This document shows, in pieces, positions 1 to 7,669 of a DNA stretch of 13,752 bases. The number at the start of each line of letters is the position of its first letter. Within the stretch, counting starts at the first letter, position 1. The notes beneath the pieces were generated by a model that did not search any database, was not told where the DNA came from, and saw only the letters and a program-made list of their open reading frames with translations. Origin of the DNA: an uncultured Clostridia bacterium (GTDB taxonomy: Bacteria; Bacillota; Clostridia; TANB77; CAG-508); assembly GCA_947624405.1 (NCBI GenBank), contig CANQKB010000036.1, positions 1 through 13,752 of the forward strand, read 5' to 3'. The translations under genes and the position numbers were made by a program.

Positions 1-2143
1 TGGTACAATTTCTGCTCCACCTGCTAATCCAAACCATTTTGCAAACAATGGTGCAAGCATTACTGCAAAGAACAATACTACAACTTCTCCAATATTACTT
101 GATAATAAAAATTGTATAACTTTTAATATATTATCATATATTCTTCTTCCTTCTTCCACAGCCGTTTCAATAGTTGCAAAATTATCATCAGTTAAAATTA
201 CATCTGCCGCTTCTTTTGCCACATCTGTACCAACCATTCCCATAGCACATCCAATATCTGCAGTCTTAAGTGCAGGTGCGTCATTAACACCATCACCAGT
301 CATTGCAACAATTTCTCCATTATCTTTCCATGCATTAACTATTCTTACCTTATGTTCTGGAGAAACTCTAGCATATACACTATAATTTCTTATATTTTTT
401 GTAAGTTCTTCTTGAGACATATTCTCAAGTTCTTTTCCTGTTAAAGCTTCACTATCATTTTCAAGTATTCCTAGTTCTCTTGCTATAGCCATTGCTGTAA
501 TTTTGTGGTCACCCGTAATCATAACTGTTTTTATTCCTGCATTTTTGCATTTTTGAACTGCAACTTTAACTTCTGGTCTTGGTGGATCTATCATTCCACA
601 CATTCCTATAAATATCAATCCACTTTCGATATTTTTCATTTCTTCATCACTTGGCTCATGATCTAATACCTTGTATGCACATGCTAAAACTCTTAAAGCA
701 CTTTTTGCCATTTCTTCATTATTCTTGTATATTTCCTTTTTATATTCATCTAAATCATTTTTTATACCTTCGTCTGTTTCATATGATACACATCTTGCAA
801 GTAGCTCGTCCACTCCACCTTTTGTATAAACTACATATTGTCCATCACATTTATTTACTGTTGTCATTAATTTTCTATCTGAATCAAATGGTATTTCTTT
901 GATTCTTGGATTTTCATCTAAAATATTTAGTGGAAAATGTAAAGTAAATGCCATCGCTGTTAATGCTGTTTCTGTTGGGTCTCCATTTAATTCTCCATCT
1001 CCTGTTATTTTTGTATCATTGCAAAGCATATTTGCATAAACTAATTTTTTTAGTAATTCACTTTTATCAGCGTCTTCTGTAACATATACATTATAATTGT
1101 AAAATAATTTTTTTACCGTCATTTTATTTTGTGTTAAAGTTCCTGTTTTATCTGAACATATAACAGTACTACTTCCAAGAGTTTCAACCGCAGGTAGATG
1201 TTTTACTATAGCATTTTTCTTCGCCATTCTTTGCATACCTATAGCCAAAACTATTGTTGAAACTGCCACAAGTCCTTCTGGGATTGCAGCAACAGCAAGG
1301 CTTACCGCTGTCATAAACATATCCACAGCATCTCTTTTATTTGCAATACCTATTAAAAATATTACCACACATATTACAATACACGCTAATCCCAAAGTTT
1401 TGCCTAAGCTGTTTAATTTTTGTTGGAGAGGTGTCTCATGCTCTTGAACTTCATTTATCATATTAGCAATCTTACCAACTTCTGTATTCATTCCTATTGC
1501 TGTAACAATTCCTTTTCCTCTTCCATATGTTACCATACTAGAAGAAAAAGCCATATTTGTTCTATCTCCTATACCTGTTTCTTTATCTAATATTGCACTT
1601 GTATTTTTTTCTACTGGAACAGACTCACCGTGTAAGTGCTGATTCTTGTATTTTTAAATTTACAGCCTCTATAAGTCTTAAATCAGCTGGCACATAATCT
1701 CCTGTTTCTAATACTACAATATCTCCTGGTACAACATCTTTTGCTGGAACTACCTGTAAATTTCCATTTCTTACAACTTTACAAACGTGTGCACTCATTT
1801 TTTGCAATGCTTCTAATGACTTCTCTGCTCTGCTTTCTTGCACAACTCCTATTATAGCATTCATAACAACTACAATTAAAATAATGATAGAATCAGTAAA
1901 TCCTTCTCCTTCTTTTACACCTATATATGCAGAAATTGCAGCCGCAATGAGTAAAACAATTATCATAAAATCTTTAAATTGATTTAAAAATTTAACAAAA
2001 AGACTTTCTTTTTTCTTTCCTTCTAATTCATTGCTTCCATATTTTTCTCTTTTTTCTTGTATTTTATTACTATCTAATCCGGTATCAATGTTGGTTTCTA
2101 GATCTTTTTCTACATCTTTTATTTCTTTACTAAAATATTCCAT
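1..2143 (-). CDS. Ca2+-type P-type ATPase, C-terminus off the left edge, one +1 shift at a CGG codon
   Basis: This is a membrane ion pump, probably calcium-exporting (SERCA/PMR1-like P2A). The N-terminal cation-ATPase domain is followed by the first membrane pair, the actuator domain, TM4 with VAAIPEGL (the Ca2+-ATPase signature), the phosphorylation motif DKTGTLT, the nucleotide-domain KGG and the hinge TGDGVNDAPA. About 714 residues are visible (171 before the shift, 543 after) and the last membrane helices are missing. I chose the ATG at 2143 (MEYFSK) because GGAGG at 2153-2157 lies 9 nt upstream; the ATG at 2152 touches that site. Frame 0 stops at once: ACA CGG TGA. Skipping the C at 1630 gives ACA GGT GAG, restoring the invariant catalytic TGES loop. 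Family assignment is from motifs; the transported ion is inferred. Confidence 0.9.
1628..1630 (-). other. +1 frameshift site 1 (CGG) in the P-type ATPase
   Basis: The coding strand reads GCA CTT ACA CGG TGA GTC. Frame 0 ends at the TGA directly after CGG. Dropping the C at 1630 gives L-T-G-E-S, the universally conserved actuator-domain motif, and opens 543 further codons of ATPase sequence. Confidence 0.9.
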
Positions 2144-2164
2144 ACACTTCATCCTCCGCTAGTT

Positions 2165-2193
2165 ATTTTAACACAATTTATATTTTATATCAA
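2165..2193 (-). promoter_or_regulatory. Putative sigma-A promoter of the ATPase gene
   Basis: On the minus strand TTGATA (2193-2188), a 17-bp spacer and TAAAAT (2170-2165) lie just upstream of the ATPase Shine-Dalgarno site. It sits in the short gap after the Fic stop codon, so the ATPase may be transcribed separately from fic. Spacing and boxes fit the consensus, but AT-rich DNA yields such matches by chance. Confidence 0.5.
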
Positions 2194-2196
2194 TAA

Positions 2197-2850
2197 TTAT
2201 CTAATTCCATCTAAACAATTTTCATACAAAAATTGTTTTAATTTCTCTAACATTACTTCATTTTCATAATATTTTATGAGTTTTTCGCCAAACTCAATTT
2301 TATTATTTTCACTTACTGAAATTATACCAAATCCCTTTTTTATTAATTCATGATTAGCAACAAGCATTGCTGTTCTCTTATTTCCATCATTAAAAAATTG
2401 CATTTTCATTAATTTACACATTAATATTAAAATGCTATCTGTAGATATGTTTTTTTCATATTCTTCTATTACTTCTTCTAGCTTTTCCTTTGTTGGAAGC
2501 TCTGGTCTCCAATTAGTTCCAGCCATGCTAACATCATATACTCTCATCTTTCCTGCTTCATCAACCAAATTACTACCAACTAAACTATGTATACTAGATA
2601 TGTAATTAATTTGCAAATTGTCATTAATAGTAGACAAAATATACAACCATGCATGTTTAAGATTATTAATAGTTACAATTTCATCTAATCTTAATCGTGG
2701 TACATTCCCACCTTCATATATAACCTGTGTTTCTGGGAATGTAACCGCTATCCCTTCTAAATTTGCACTTTTCCATATGCTATCTATAATATTTCTTTTA
2801 GCAAAAAAAATATTTTGTTCTTGTGTCATTTTATATTTATTTTCTACCAT
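2197..2850 (-). CDS. Fic-family protein with Gln in place of the catalytic His
   Basis: This is a 217-aa Fic/DOC-fold protein. The core motif reads QFFNDGNKR at residues 151-159, aligning with the HPFxDGNxR Fic motif but with Gln where the catalytic His should be. Upstream, AGKMR and a GTNWRPELP stretch match the flap region of Fic proteins. Classical Fic enzymes transfer AMP or related groups to hydroxyls of target proteins and the His is the base, so AMPylation activity is doubtful here. I recall a Firmicutes subgroup with a similar Q-x-F-x-DGNKR motif, so this may be a subfamily trait rather than decay. The open frame extends to 2907, but ATG 2850 follows a purine-rich AGGAAAAGAGA and lies downstream of a good promoter, so I prefer it. 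No antitoxin-like partner is adjacent. Confidence 0.8.
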   Translation of the reverse strand: MVENKYKMTQEQNIFFAKRNIIDSIWKSANLEGIAVTFPETQVIYEGGNVPRLRLDEIVTINNLKHAWLYILSTINDNLQINYISSIHSLVGSNLVDEAGKMRVYDVSMAGTNWRPELPTKEKLEEVIEEYEKNISTDSILILMCKLMKMQFFNDGNKRTAMLVANHELIKKGFGIISVSENNKIEFGEKLIKYYENEVMLEKLKQFLYENCLDGIR

Positions 2851-2880
2851 TTCTCTTTTCCTTTCCATTATTATACAAGA

Positions 2881-2909
2881 ATTATATAAAAAAAATCTAA
2901 AAAGCACAA
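2881..2909 (-). promoter_or_regulatory. Putative promoter of the Fic gene
   Basis: The minus strand has TTGTGC (2909-2904), a 17-bp spacer and TATAAT (2886-2881), placing the transcript start about 25 nt before the chosen fic start. The -35 box lies inside the loop of the preceding terminator-like hairpin. Confidence 0.5.
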
Positions 2910-2930
2910 GGCTTTATTAGATTTTTTTGC
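2887..2930 (-). terminator. Rho-independent terminator-like hairpin upstream of fic
   Basis: AAAAAATCTAA and TTAGATTTTTT flank an inner AAAGC/GCTTT pair around a short loop, giving a long A/T-rich stem with a run of T on the exit side. It would end minus-strand transcripts coming from the small gene at 3169-3303 or the operon beyond, and its symmetry allows termination in either direction. Confidence 0.6.
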
Positions 2931-2949
2931 AATATACACTGATTTTTTC

Positions 2950-3160
2950 GTTACTGTTCGCCCCCTAACTAGCTAAGCGTGGAGGAATGTTTTAAAAATC
3001 GAAGTGAGTTCGACCTATGCATTTTTTTGCTTGCACATTTTCAAATTCGTATTTATCATTTAACAGCCCAAAATAACTTAAACGCCTTGGAGAACGCAAC
3101 GACGCATTTTTAAAATCATTTCCTCAGGTAGCTTAGCGAAAATGGGCTGTGAACTGTAAC
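2950..3160. repeat. Intergenic inverted-repeat element (MITE-like or structured RNA)
   Basis: This gene-free stretch is bounded by GTTACTGTTC (2950-2959) and GAACTGTAAC (3151-3160), inverted repeats with one mismatch. An inner pair, ACAGCCCA (3063-3070) and TGGGCTGT (3143-3150), delimits a sub-element of about 90 bp. The two halves also share an imperfect inverted block (GAGGAATG-TTTTAAAAAT on one strand, GAGGAAATGATTTTAAAAAT on the other). It is less AT-rich than its surroundings and has no credible ORF. A dispersed non-autonomous element or a repeated hairpin RNA is likely; the copy number cannot be judged here. Confidence 0.6.
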
Positions 3161-3168
3161 ATTTTGTC

Positions 3169-3303
3169 TTACATTATTCCCATTTTTTTAGCTATTTGTT
3201 TTCCTTTTCTCATAAGTTTGCGTTTTCCATTAGTCTCCATGCACATCATAGCTATTCCAGCAGATGCAGCCATTCCAACCATCATACCTTTAACAAATTT
3301 CAT
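3169..3303 (-). CDS. 44-aa small basic protein with one N-terminal hydrophobic segment
   Basis: This is a short ORF with an excellent ribosome site: AGGAGG at 3312-3317, 8 nt before the ATG. The product starts MKFVKGMMVGMAASAGIAMM, a glycine/alanine/methionine-rich hydrophobic stretch that could cross or sit on the membrane. It then has a strongly basic tail (NGKRKLMRKGKQIAKKMGIM). The pattern of a small hydrophobic head and a KR-rich tail is one I associate with small uncharacterised Clostridial proteins. I do not recognise a named family and no function is assigned. It lies 69 nt downstream of the second TauE/SafE gene and may be co-transcribed with it. Confidence 0.7.
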   Translation of the reverse strand: MKFVKGMMVGMAASAGIAMMCMETNGKRKLMRKGKQIAKKMGIM

Positions 3304-3372
3304 ACCTATTACCTCCTAAAAATATATTCATATATTCTATTATTTCTTTTTTTAAAAATTAATATACTTATT

Positions 3373-3732
3373 TTATGTTTTCTTTTTAAAAAAAGTAATA
3401 ATTTCTATTCCTGCAATAAAAAGTAAAAAAATTCCAAAATACAATTTAAGCCTATTAGTATCAAGTGCAACAGAAATTTTTGCTCCAATTAATGCACTCG
3501 CTACACCAAAGGCAGAAACCCATAGTCCTGTTTTCCATTTTACTAATTTATGCTTTATATTCATAAAAATAGAAATAATTGAAGTAGGTACAAAAAACAC
3601 TAAGTTTGCTCCTTGTGCGACATGTTGATCCTTCCCTAGAAATAACGACAAACATAAAATAAGTATTGTGCCTCCACCCATTCCCATTGCAGATACAATC
3701 CCAGATATTGTTCCTATCAAAACATTTTGCAT
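3373..3732 (-). CDS. TauE/SafE-type half permease, second of a pair
   Basis: This 119-aa integral membrane protein corresponds to one repeat half of the TauE/SafE (DUF81) anion/sulfite exporter family. It has hydrophobic helices around residues 5-30, 45-62, 69-87 and 97-114, with the family glycine-rich turn GMGGGTILI near residues 17-25. Usual family members are about 240-270 aa with two such halves in one chain. Here the two halves are separate genes with a 1-nt stop/start overlap (TAATG, 3730-3734), implying translational coupling and a heterodimeric transporter. There is no CGG codon in this gene. The substrate is unknown; sulfite, sulfonates or organic anions are typical of the family. 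Confidence 0.8.
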   Translation of the reverse strand: MQNVLIGTISGIVSAMGMGGGTILILCLSLFLGKDQHVAQGANLVFFVPTSIISIFMNIKHKLVKWKTGLWVSAFGVASALIGAKISVALDTNRLKLYFGIFLLFIAGIEIITFFKKKT

Positions 3733-4105
3733 TATTTTCCCATTCCTTCCATAATTAATCTAAGTGCAACATAAATTAAGAAAAATATAAAAAATATTTT
3801 TAAATATTTATCAGAAAGTTTTTGCAAAAGTTTTGCACCAATAAATCCTCCAATTACTCCTCCGTACGGCACATAAAACCGATGTACCTATCTCTATATA
3901 TGAAGAATTGAAATAAAATATAGAGCTTGCACAAACCATAGGAAGTATGCAAAATACAGATGTCGCCCTTGCTTCCTTTTCACTTAGGTGTAATATAAAA
4001 GTGAAAGCTGGCACAAGTATCATTCCGTCCCCCTGAGCCAAAGAGACCAGTAACTAGTCCAGCTATTGTTCCTATTATAAATTTTTTCAGTAAATCATTT
4101 TTCAT
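3732..4105 (-). CDS. TauE/SafE-type half permease, first of a pair, two +1 shifts at CGG codons
   Basis: This is the partner half of the split TauE/SafE transporter, 123 aa when both shifts are applied (26 + 54 + 43 residues). The start is ATG 4105 (MKNDLLKKF), followed by a hydrophobic helix and the family turn GLFGSGGGMILVPAF. Frame 0 breaks inside that turn: GGA CGG AAT, where dropping the C at 4027 gives GGA GGA ATG. It breaks again at GTA CGG AGG, where dropping the C at 3864 gives GTA GGA GGA and the second typical turn GGVIGGFIGAKLL. The final frame ends exactly at the TAA that overlaps the ATG of the second half gene, strong evidence that both corrections are right. The Shine-Dalgarno site is weak. 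The gap to gatB is 36 nt, so it may ride on the gat transcript. Confidence 0.85.
3862..3864 (-). other. +1 frameshift site 3 (CGG) in the first TauE/SafE gene
   Basis: The coding strand reads TGT GCC GTA CGG AGG AGT. Frame 0 gives a Trp/Arg-rich nonsense tail of 18 codons. Skipping the C at 3864 gives A-V-G-G-V-I-G-G-F-I-G-A, a standard TauE/SafE repeat turn, and leads to the coupled stop at 3732-3734. Confidence 0.88.
4025..4027 (-). other. +1 frameshift site 2 (CGG) in the first TauE/SafE gene
   Basis: The coding strand reads TCA GGG GGA CGG AAT GAT. Frame 0 meets a stop after a short unrelated tail. Skipping the C at 4027 gives S-G-G-G-M-I-L-V-P, the family's glycine-rich turn, matching the GMGGGTILI turn of the sister gene. 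Confidence 0.88.
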
Positions 4106-4141
4106 TTTGTTATTGTTAGCAAAATGAAAAAATTTATACAT

Positions 4142-5584
4142 TTATTTCTTTGATATTTCTTCTCTAAACATTGTATTTAGCATTTGAGGATTTGCTTTTC
4201 CTTTAGTCTCCTTCATAGCCTGTCCTACCAAGAAGCCAAGAGCCTTTTCTTTACCAGCTTTAAAATCTGCAATAGATTGAGGATTAGCATCTACAATCTT
4301 CTCTACAATTTTCCTTATTTCTCCCTCATCTGAAATTTGTATCCAACCATTATCTTTAATAATCTTTTCTGGTTTTTCTGCAGTTTCAAACATCTTCTCT
4401 AAAACATCTTTGGCAATCTTAGAGCTAATAGTACCTTCCTCGATAAGTCCAATTAATTCTGCAAGGTCTTCTGGTTTAAATGGTATCTCATCAGGTTCAA
4501 TTTCCTTTTCATTTAATATCCTTGCAATATCTGATAAAAGCCAATTACAAACTGCTTTTGGATTATTTGAAATATTAGTTGCCTTTTCAAAAAAATCAGA
4601 TAAATGTTTTGAAGCTGTAATTTTATTTGCATCCTTCTCTGTAAGTTTGTAATCTTTCAAATATCTTTCTTTCCTACTCTCAGGTAGTTCTGGTAAATTA
4701 TTTTTAATATTTTCAATATACTCATCTGAAAGTTTAATGCAAACCAAATCTGGATCTGGGAAATATCTATAATCTTGTGCATCTTCTTTATCTCTCATTG
4801 GGAAAGTCTTGCCTGATACCTCATCCCATCTTAATGTTTCCTGCTCTATCTTACCACCATTTTCAACTACATCAATCTGTCTTTCTATCTCATATTCAAG
4901 AGCTCTTGTGATAGACTTAAATGAGTTCATATTCTTCATTTCTGTTCTTGTTCCATATTCTTTTGCTCCCTTTTTTCTAATAGAAATATTAACATCTGCC
5001 CTAAGTGATCCTTCTTGCATTTTGCAATCAGAAACTTCAATGTATTCAAGAATAGATTTTAACTTTTTCAAATATATATCAGTTTCTTCAACTGAACGTA
5101 TATCTGGCTCTGATACAATTTCAATTAGTGGCACACCTGCTCTATTTAAATCCACCAAACTTCCTCTTCCAAAATCATCATGATTAAGCTTTCCTGCATC
5201 TTCCTCTATATGAATTCTTGTAAGCCCTATTTTTTTCGTACCTTCATTTGTTTCAATCTCTACATATCCATGTTCACAAAGTGGTTTATCAAATTGTGAT
5301 ATTTGATATGACTTTGGAAGATCCGGATAAAAATAGTTTTTTCTATCATTTTTGCTATCTCTTGCAATTTCACAATTTGTAGCTAACCCTGCTTTTACTG
5401 CATATTCTACAACCTTTTCATTTAATACTGGTAAAGCACCTGGCATTGCCATACAAACTGGGCAACAATGTGTATTTGGTTCCCCTCCAAATTCTGTTTT
5501 GCAATTACAGAATATCTTTGTTTTTGTAGATAATTCTGCATGCACCTCAAGTCCAATAACAACTTCATAATCTTCTCTTGCCAT
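4142..5584 (-). CDS. gatB: Aspartyl/glutamyl-tRNA(Asn/Gln) amidotransferase subunit B
   Basis: GatB is the tRNA-binding and kinase subunit of the GatCAB amidotransferase, which converts Glu-tRNA(Gln) (and often Asp-tRNA(Asn)) to the amidated form in the cytosol. At 480 aa it has family length. It opens with YEVVIGLEVHAELSTKTKIFC and has a zinc-site cysteine cluster (CNCKTEF...HCCPVC) at about residues 27-44. It also carries the DLPKSYQISQ, LNRAGVPLIEIVSEPD and RADVNIS motifs, and ends in a YqeY-like tail (GFLVGQAMKETKGKANP). The ATG overlaps the gatA stop (TAATG, 5582-5586), and its AAAGGAGG ribosome site lies in the last codons of gatA, so it is translationally coupled. It contains no CGG codon and is intact. 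Confidence 0.97.
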   Translation of the reverse strand: MAREDYEVVIGLEVHAELSTKTKIFCNCKTEFGGEPNTHCCPVCMAMPGALPVLNEKVVEYAVKAGLATNCEIARDSKNDRKNYFYPDLPKSYQISQFDKPLCEHGYVEIETNEGTKKIGLTRIHIEEDAGKLNHDDFGRGSLVDLNRAGVPLIEIVSEPDIRSVEETDIYLKKLKSILEYIEVSDCKMQEGSLRADVNISIRKKGAKEYGTRTEMKNMNSFKSITRALEYEIERQIDVVENGGKIEQETLRWDEVSGKTFPMRDKEDAQDYRYFPDPDLVCIKLSDEYIENIKNNLPELPESRKERYLKDYKLTEKDANKITASKHLSDFFEKATNISNNPKAVCNWLLSDIARILNEKEIEPDEIPFKPEDLAELIGLIEEGTISSKIAKDVLEKMFETAEKPEKIIKDNGWIQISDEGEIRKIVEKIVDANPQSIADFKAGKEKALGFLVGQAMKETKGKANPQMLNTMFREEISKK

Positions 5585-7067
5585 TATTTGTTACCTCCTT
5601 TGAATGTTGGTTTATATTTTTCTCTAAATTTAGTTTTTTGCTCATAAGCATATGCTATATTTAGTAATTTTTCCTCTTCAAAGTGGTTACCTATAAGTTG
5701 CATACCTATTGGCAATCCTTCTTTATTTAGTCCAGATGGCATAGATAATCCGTGGAAGACCAGCTATATTTACAGATACTGTGCATATATCTGATAAATA
5801 CATCTCTAATGGATTATTTGACTTTTCCCCAATTTTAAAGGCTGTAATTGGTGATGTAGGTGTAAGAATTACATCATATTTTTCAAAACCTTTAGTAAAT
5901 TCATTTTGTACAAGTGTCCTTACTTTTTGAGCTTTTTTATAATATGCATCATAATATCCAGAGCTTAATACATATGTTCCAAGGATAATTCTTCTTTTAA
6001 CCTCTGCACCAAATCCTTCACTTCTTGAATTTCTAAATAATTCTTTTAGATTTGTGAAATTTTCTGTTCTATATCCGTATCTTATACCATCGAATCTACC
6101 TAAATTTGAACTTGCCTCTGCACACGCAATAATATAGTATGTTGCAAGTGCATATTTTGCAATATCTAGTGAAAATTCTTCAATTTCTACTCCTAATTCT
6201 TTATATACTTCTATTGCTTTTAACAAAGAGGACTTTACTTCTTCATTGATACCATCACCAAAAAACTCTTTTGGTACGCCTATCTTCATGCCTTTTATAT
6301 CTTTTTTTAAATTTTTGGTATAATCCTTTTTAGGAATATCTAATGATGTGGAATCTTTTGGATCATGTCCTGCAATTATTCCTAAAAGAGTTGCTGTATC
6401 TTCTACATCTTTAGCAATAGGACCAATTTGATCAAGTGAAGATGCAAAAGCAACTAAACCATATCTTGAAACTAAACCATATGTTGGTTTAAGCCCAACT
6501 ACTCCGGCAAAGTGCAGATGGCTGACGGATACTTCCTCCTGTATCTGAACCTAAAGCCCATGGAACCATATTAGCAGAAACTGCTGCTGCAGAGCCTCCT
6601 GATGAACCTCCCGGTACACGTGTTAAATCCCATGGATTTTTTGTCTTTTTAAAATATGATGTTTCTGTTGAGCTTCCCATAGCAAATTCATCCATGTTAA
6701 GTTTACCTAGATCTATCATATTTTCTTCATTTATTACTTTATTTACTACTGTTCCATCATATGGTGAAATAAAATTTTCTAGCATTTTTGATGAACATGT
6801 TGTTTTTATATTTTTTGTGCACATGTTATCCTTTATTCCAATTGGAATACCTGCATATTCGCCAAGATTTTGTGTTTTTCTTTTTTCATCTATTTCTTTT
6901 GCTTTTGTAATTGCTTCATCTGTAAGCAATGTTACAAAAGCTTGTACATCTTTTTCTTTTTCATTTATTCTATTAACATATGCTTTTGTGATTTCTTCAG
7001 ATGTTATTTCTTTTTTGTCTAACTTTTCTTTCAATTCATGAACTGTAAGACTTGTTAAATCTTCCAT
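5584..7067 (-). CDS. gatA: Aspartyl/glutamyl-tRNA(Asn/Gln) amidotransferase subunit A, two +1 shifts at CGG codons
   Basis: GatA is the glutaminase subunit that releases ammonia for tRNA amidation in GatCAB. Applying two +1 shifts gives 187 + 251 + 55 = 493 aa, the usual length. The amidase-signature catalytic elements are present: Lys79 in GIKDN, the cis-Ser in VPGGSSGGSAAA (about 155), and the nucleophile Ser179 in GSDTGGSIRQP. Frame 0 breaks 8 residues after that Ser at TGC CGG AGT. Skipping the C at 6506 gives the family stretch CGVVGLKPTYG. It breaks again at CCA CGG ATT; skipping the C at 5752 gives AGLPGLSMPSG and the tail PIGMQLIG. The last frame ends on the stop overlapping gatB. The start at 7067 follows AAAGGAGA. 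In this organism GatA must be functional if Gln-tRNA is made indirectly, so I treat it as a live gene. Confidence 0.93.
5750..5752 (-). other. +1 frameshift site 5 (CGG) in gatA
   Basis: The coding strand reads GGT CTT CCA CGG ATT ATC. Frame 0 ends 9 codons later. Skipping the C at 5752 gives GLPGLSMPSG, a conserved GatA segment, and the remaining 55 codons run to the coupled gatB start. Confidence 0.9.
6504..6506 (-). other. +1 frameshift site 4 (CGG) in gatA
   Basis: The coding strand reads GCA CTT TGC CGG AGT AGT. Frame 0 ends after 5 codons (RSSWA). Skipping the C at 6506 gives ALCGVVGLKPTYG, one of the most conserved GatA stretches, directly after the nucleophile segment. Confidence 0.92.
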
Positions 7068-7093
7068 TTCCTTATTCTCCTTTCTATGCCATA

Positions 7094-7181
7094 TAGTGTA
7101 TTAGCGTATTAGTGTATTAGATTTTTGGGTTCTTCCTTCGTAGCCCTTCCTAAGCTCTAATCTCTAACCTCTAACTTCTAG
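7094..7181. repeat. Short-unit repeat block between gatC and gatA
   Basis: Three 8-bp units (TGTATTAG, CGTATTAG, TGTATTAG) at 7097-7120 face three 7-bp units (CTCTAAT, CTCTAAC, CTCTAAC) at 7155-7175. ATTAG on one side pairs with CTAAT/CTAAC on the other, so the transcript can fold into a bulged hairpin around the GGG...CCC core at 7127-7146. The block reaches into the gatC stop codon. It lengthens an otherwise tight operon gap and may be an inserted dispersed repeat or an RNA processing/stability element. Confidence 0.55.
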
Positions 7182-7462
7182 ATAACTTTTGGAATTTTAA
7201 ACATATTTTGCTCCTTTTCAGGTGCATTTTGCAAAAGGCCTTCTTTATTATCAAATTCTACAATTTCATCTTTTCTAAACACATTATAATTTGTGTTTGT
7301 TCCTATTGTTTCTTTCAAATCATCTACTGGTGCTTCATTTACTGTATTTGCAAAATTTAATATATCTGTTAGATTTAACAAATATTTGTCTATTTCTTCT
7401 TCCTTTATTGTTAGATTTGCAAGTTTTGCAATGTGTAATAATTCTTCTCTAGTTACGTTCAT
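7178..7462 (-). CDS. gatC: Aspartyl/glutamyl-tRNA(Asn/Gln) amidotransferase subunit C
   Basis: GatC is the small subunit that wraps round and stabilises the GatA-GatB interface. This 94-aa protein has the standard opening (VTREELLHIAKLANLTIKEE), the middle motif ILNFANTVNEAPVDDL, and the closing LRKD-like FRKDEI and NAPEKEQNMFKIPKVI. It starts at ATG 7462 with GGAGG about 6 nt upstream and is the first gene of gatC-gatA-gatB. No CGG codon occurs. Its stop lies at the edge of a repeat block. Confidence 0.95.
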   Translation of the reverse strand: MNVTREELLHIAKLANLTIKEEEIDKYLLNLTDILNFANTVNEAPVDDLKETIGTNTNYNVFRKDEIVEFDNKEGLLQNAPEKEQNMFKIPKVI

Positions 7463-7502
7463 TTAAAACCTCCATTCTAGCTAAAAAACGCTCTAACATA
7501 TT

Positions 7503-7536
7503 TTAAAATCTTTCATTTTTTAATGAAAGATTTTAA
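7503..7536 (-). promoter_or_regulatory. Perfect 15-bp hairpin at the 5' end of the gatCAB leader
   Basis: Arms 7503-7517 and 7522-7536 are perfectly complementary around a 4-nt T/A loop. The hairpin starts a few bases after the expected transcription start of the promoter at 7547-7575 and about 40 nt before gatC. There is no T-run after it on the minus strand, so a terminator is unlikely; a 5' stabilising or leader element fits better. Confidence 0.5.
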
Positions 7537-7546
7537 TTTACCATAA

Positions 7547-7575
7547 ATTATATAACGAATATCAAAAAATTACAA
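7547..7575 (-). promoter_or_regulatory. Promoter of the gatCAB operon
   Basis: The minus strand has TTGTAA (7575-7570), a 17-bp spacer and TATAAT (7552-7547). The block is almost the same base for base as the miaB promoter at 13637-13665, including most of the spacer, which raises confidence in both. Confidence 0.7.
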
Positions 7576-7669
7576 GCATATATGTGAAAATTACATAAAA
7601 CTCAATGTAACATAACAGTTCAGCAAATTTTAAAAAGCCTGAAAAATAGTTGTTTTTACTTACTATATT

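Noticed and set aside
3001..3045. tRNA T-arm-like GTTCGACC string in the intergenic element
   Set aside because: No flanking stem pairs, no acceptor, D or anticodon arm could be folded on either strand.
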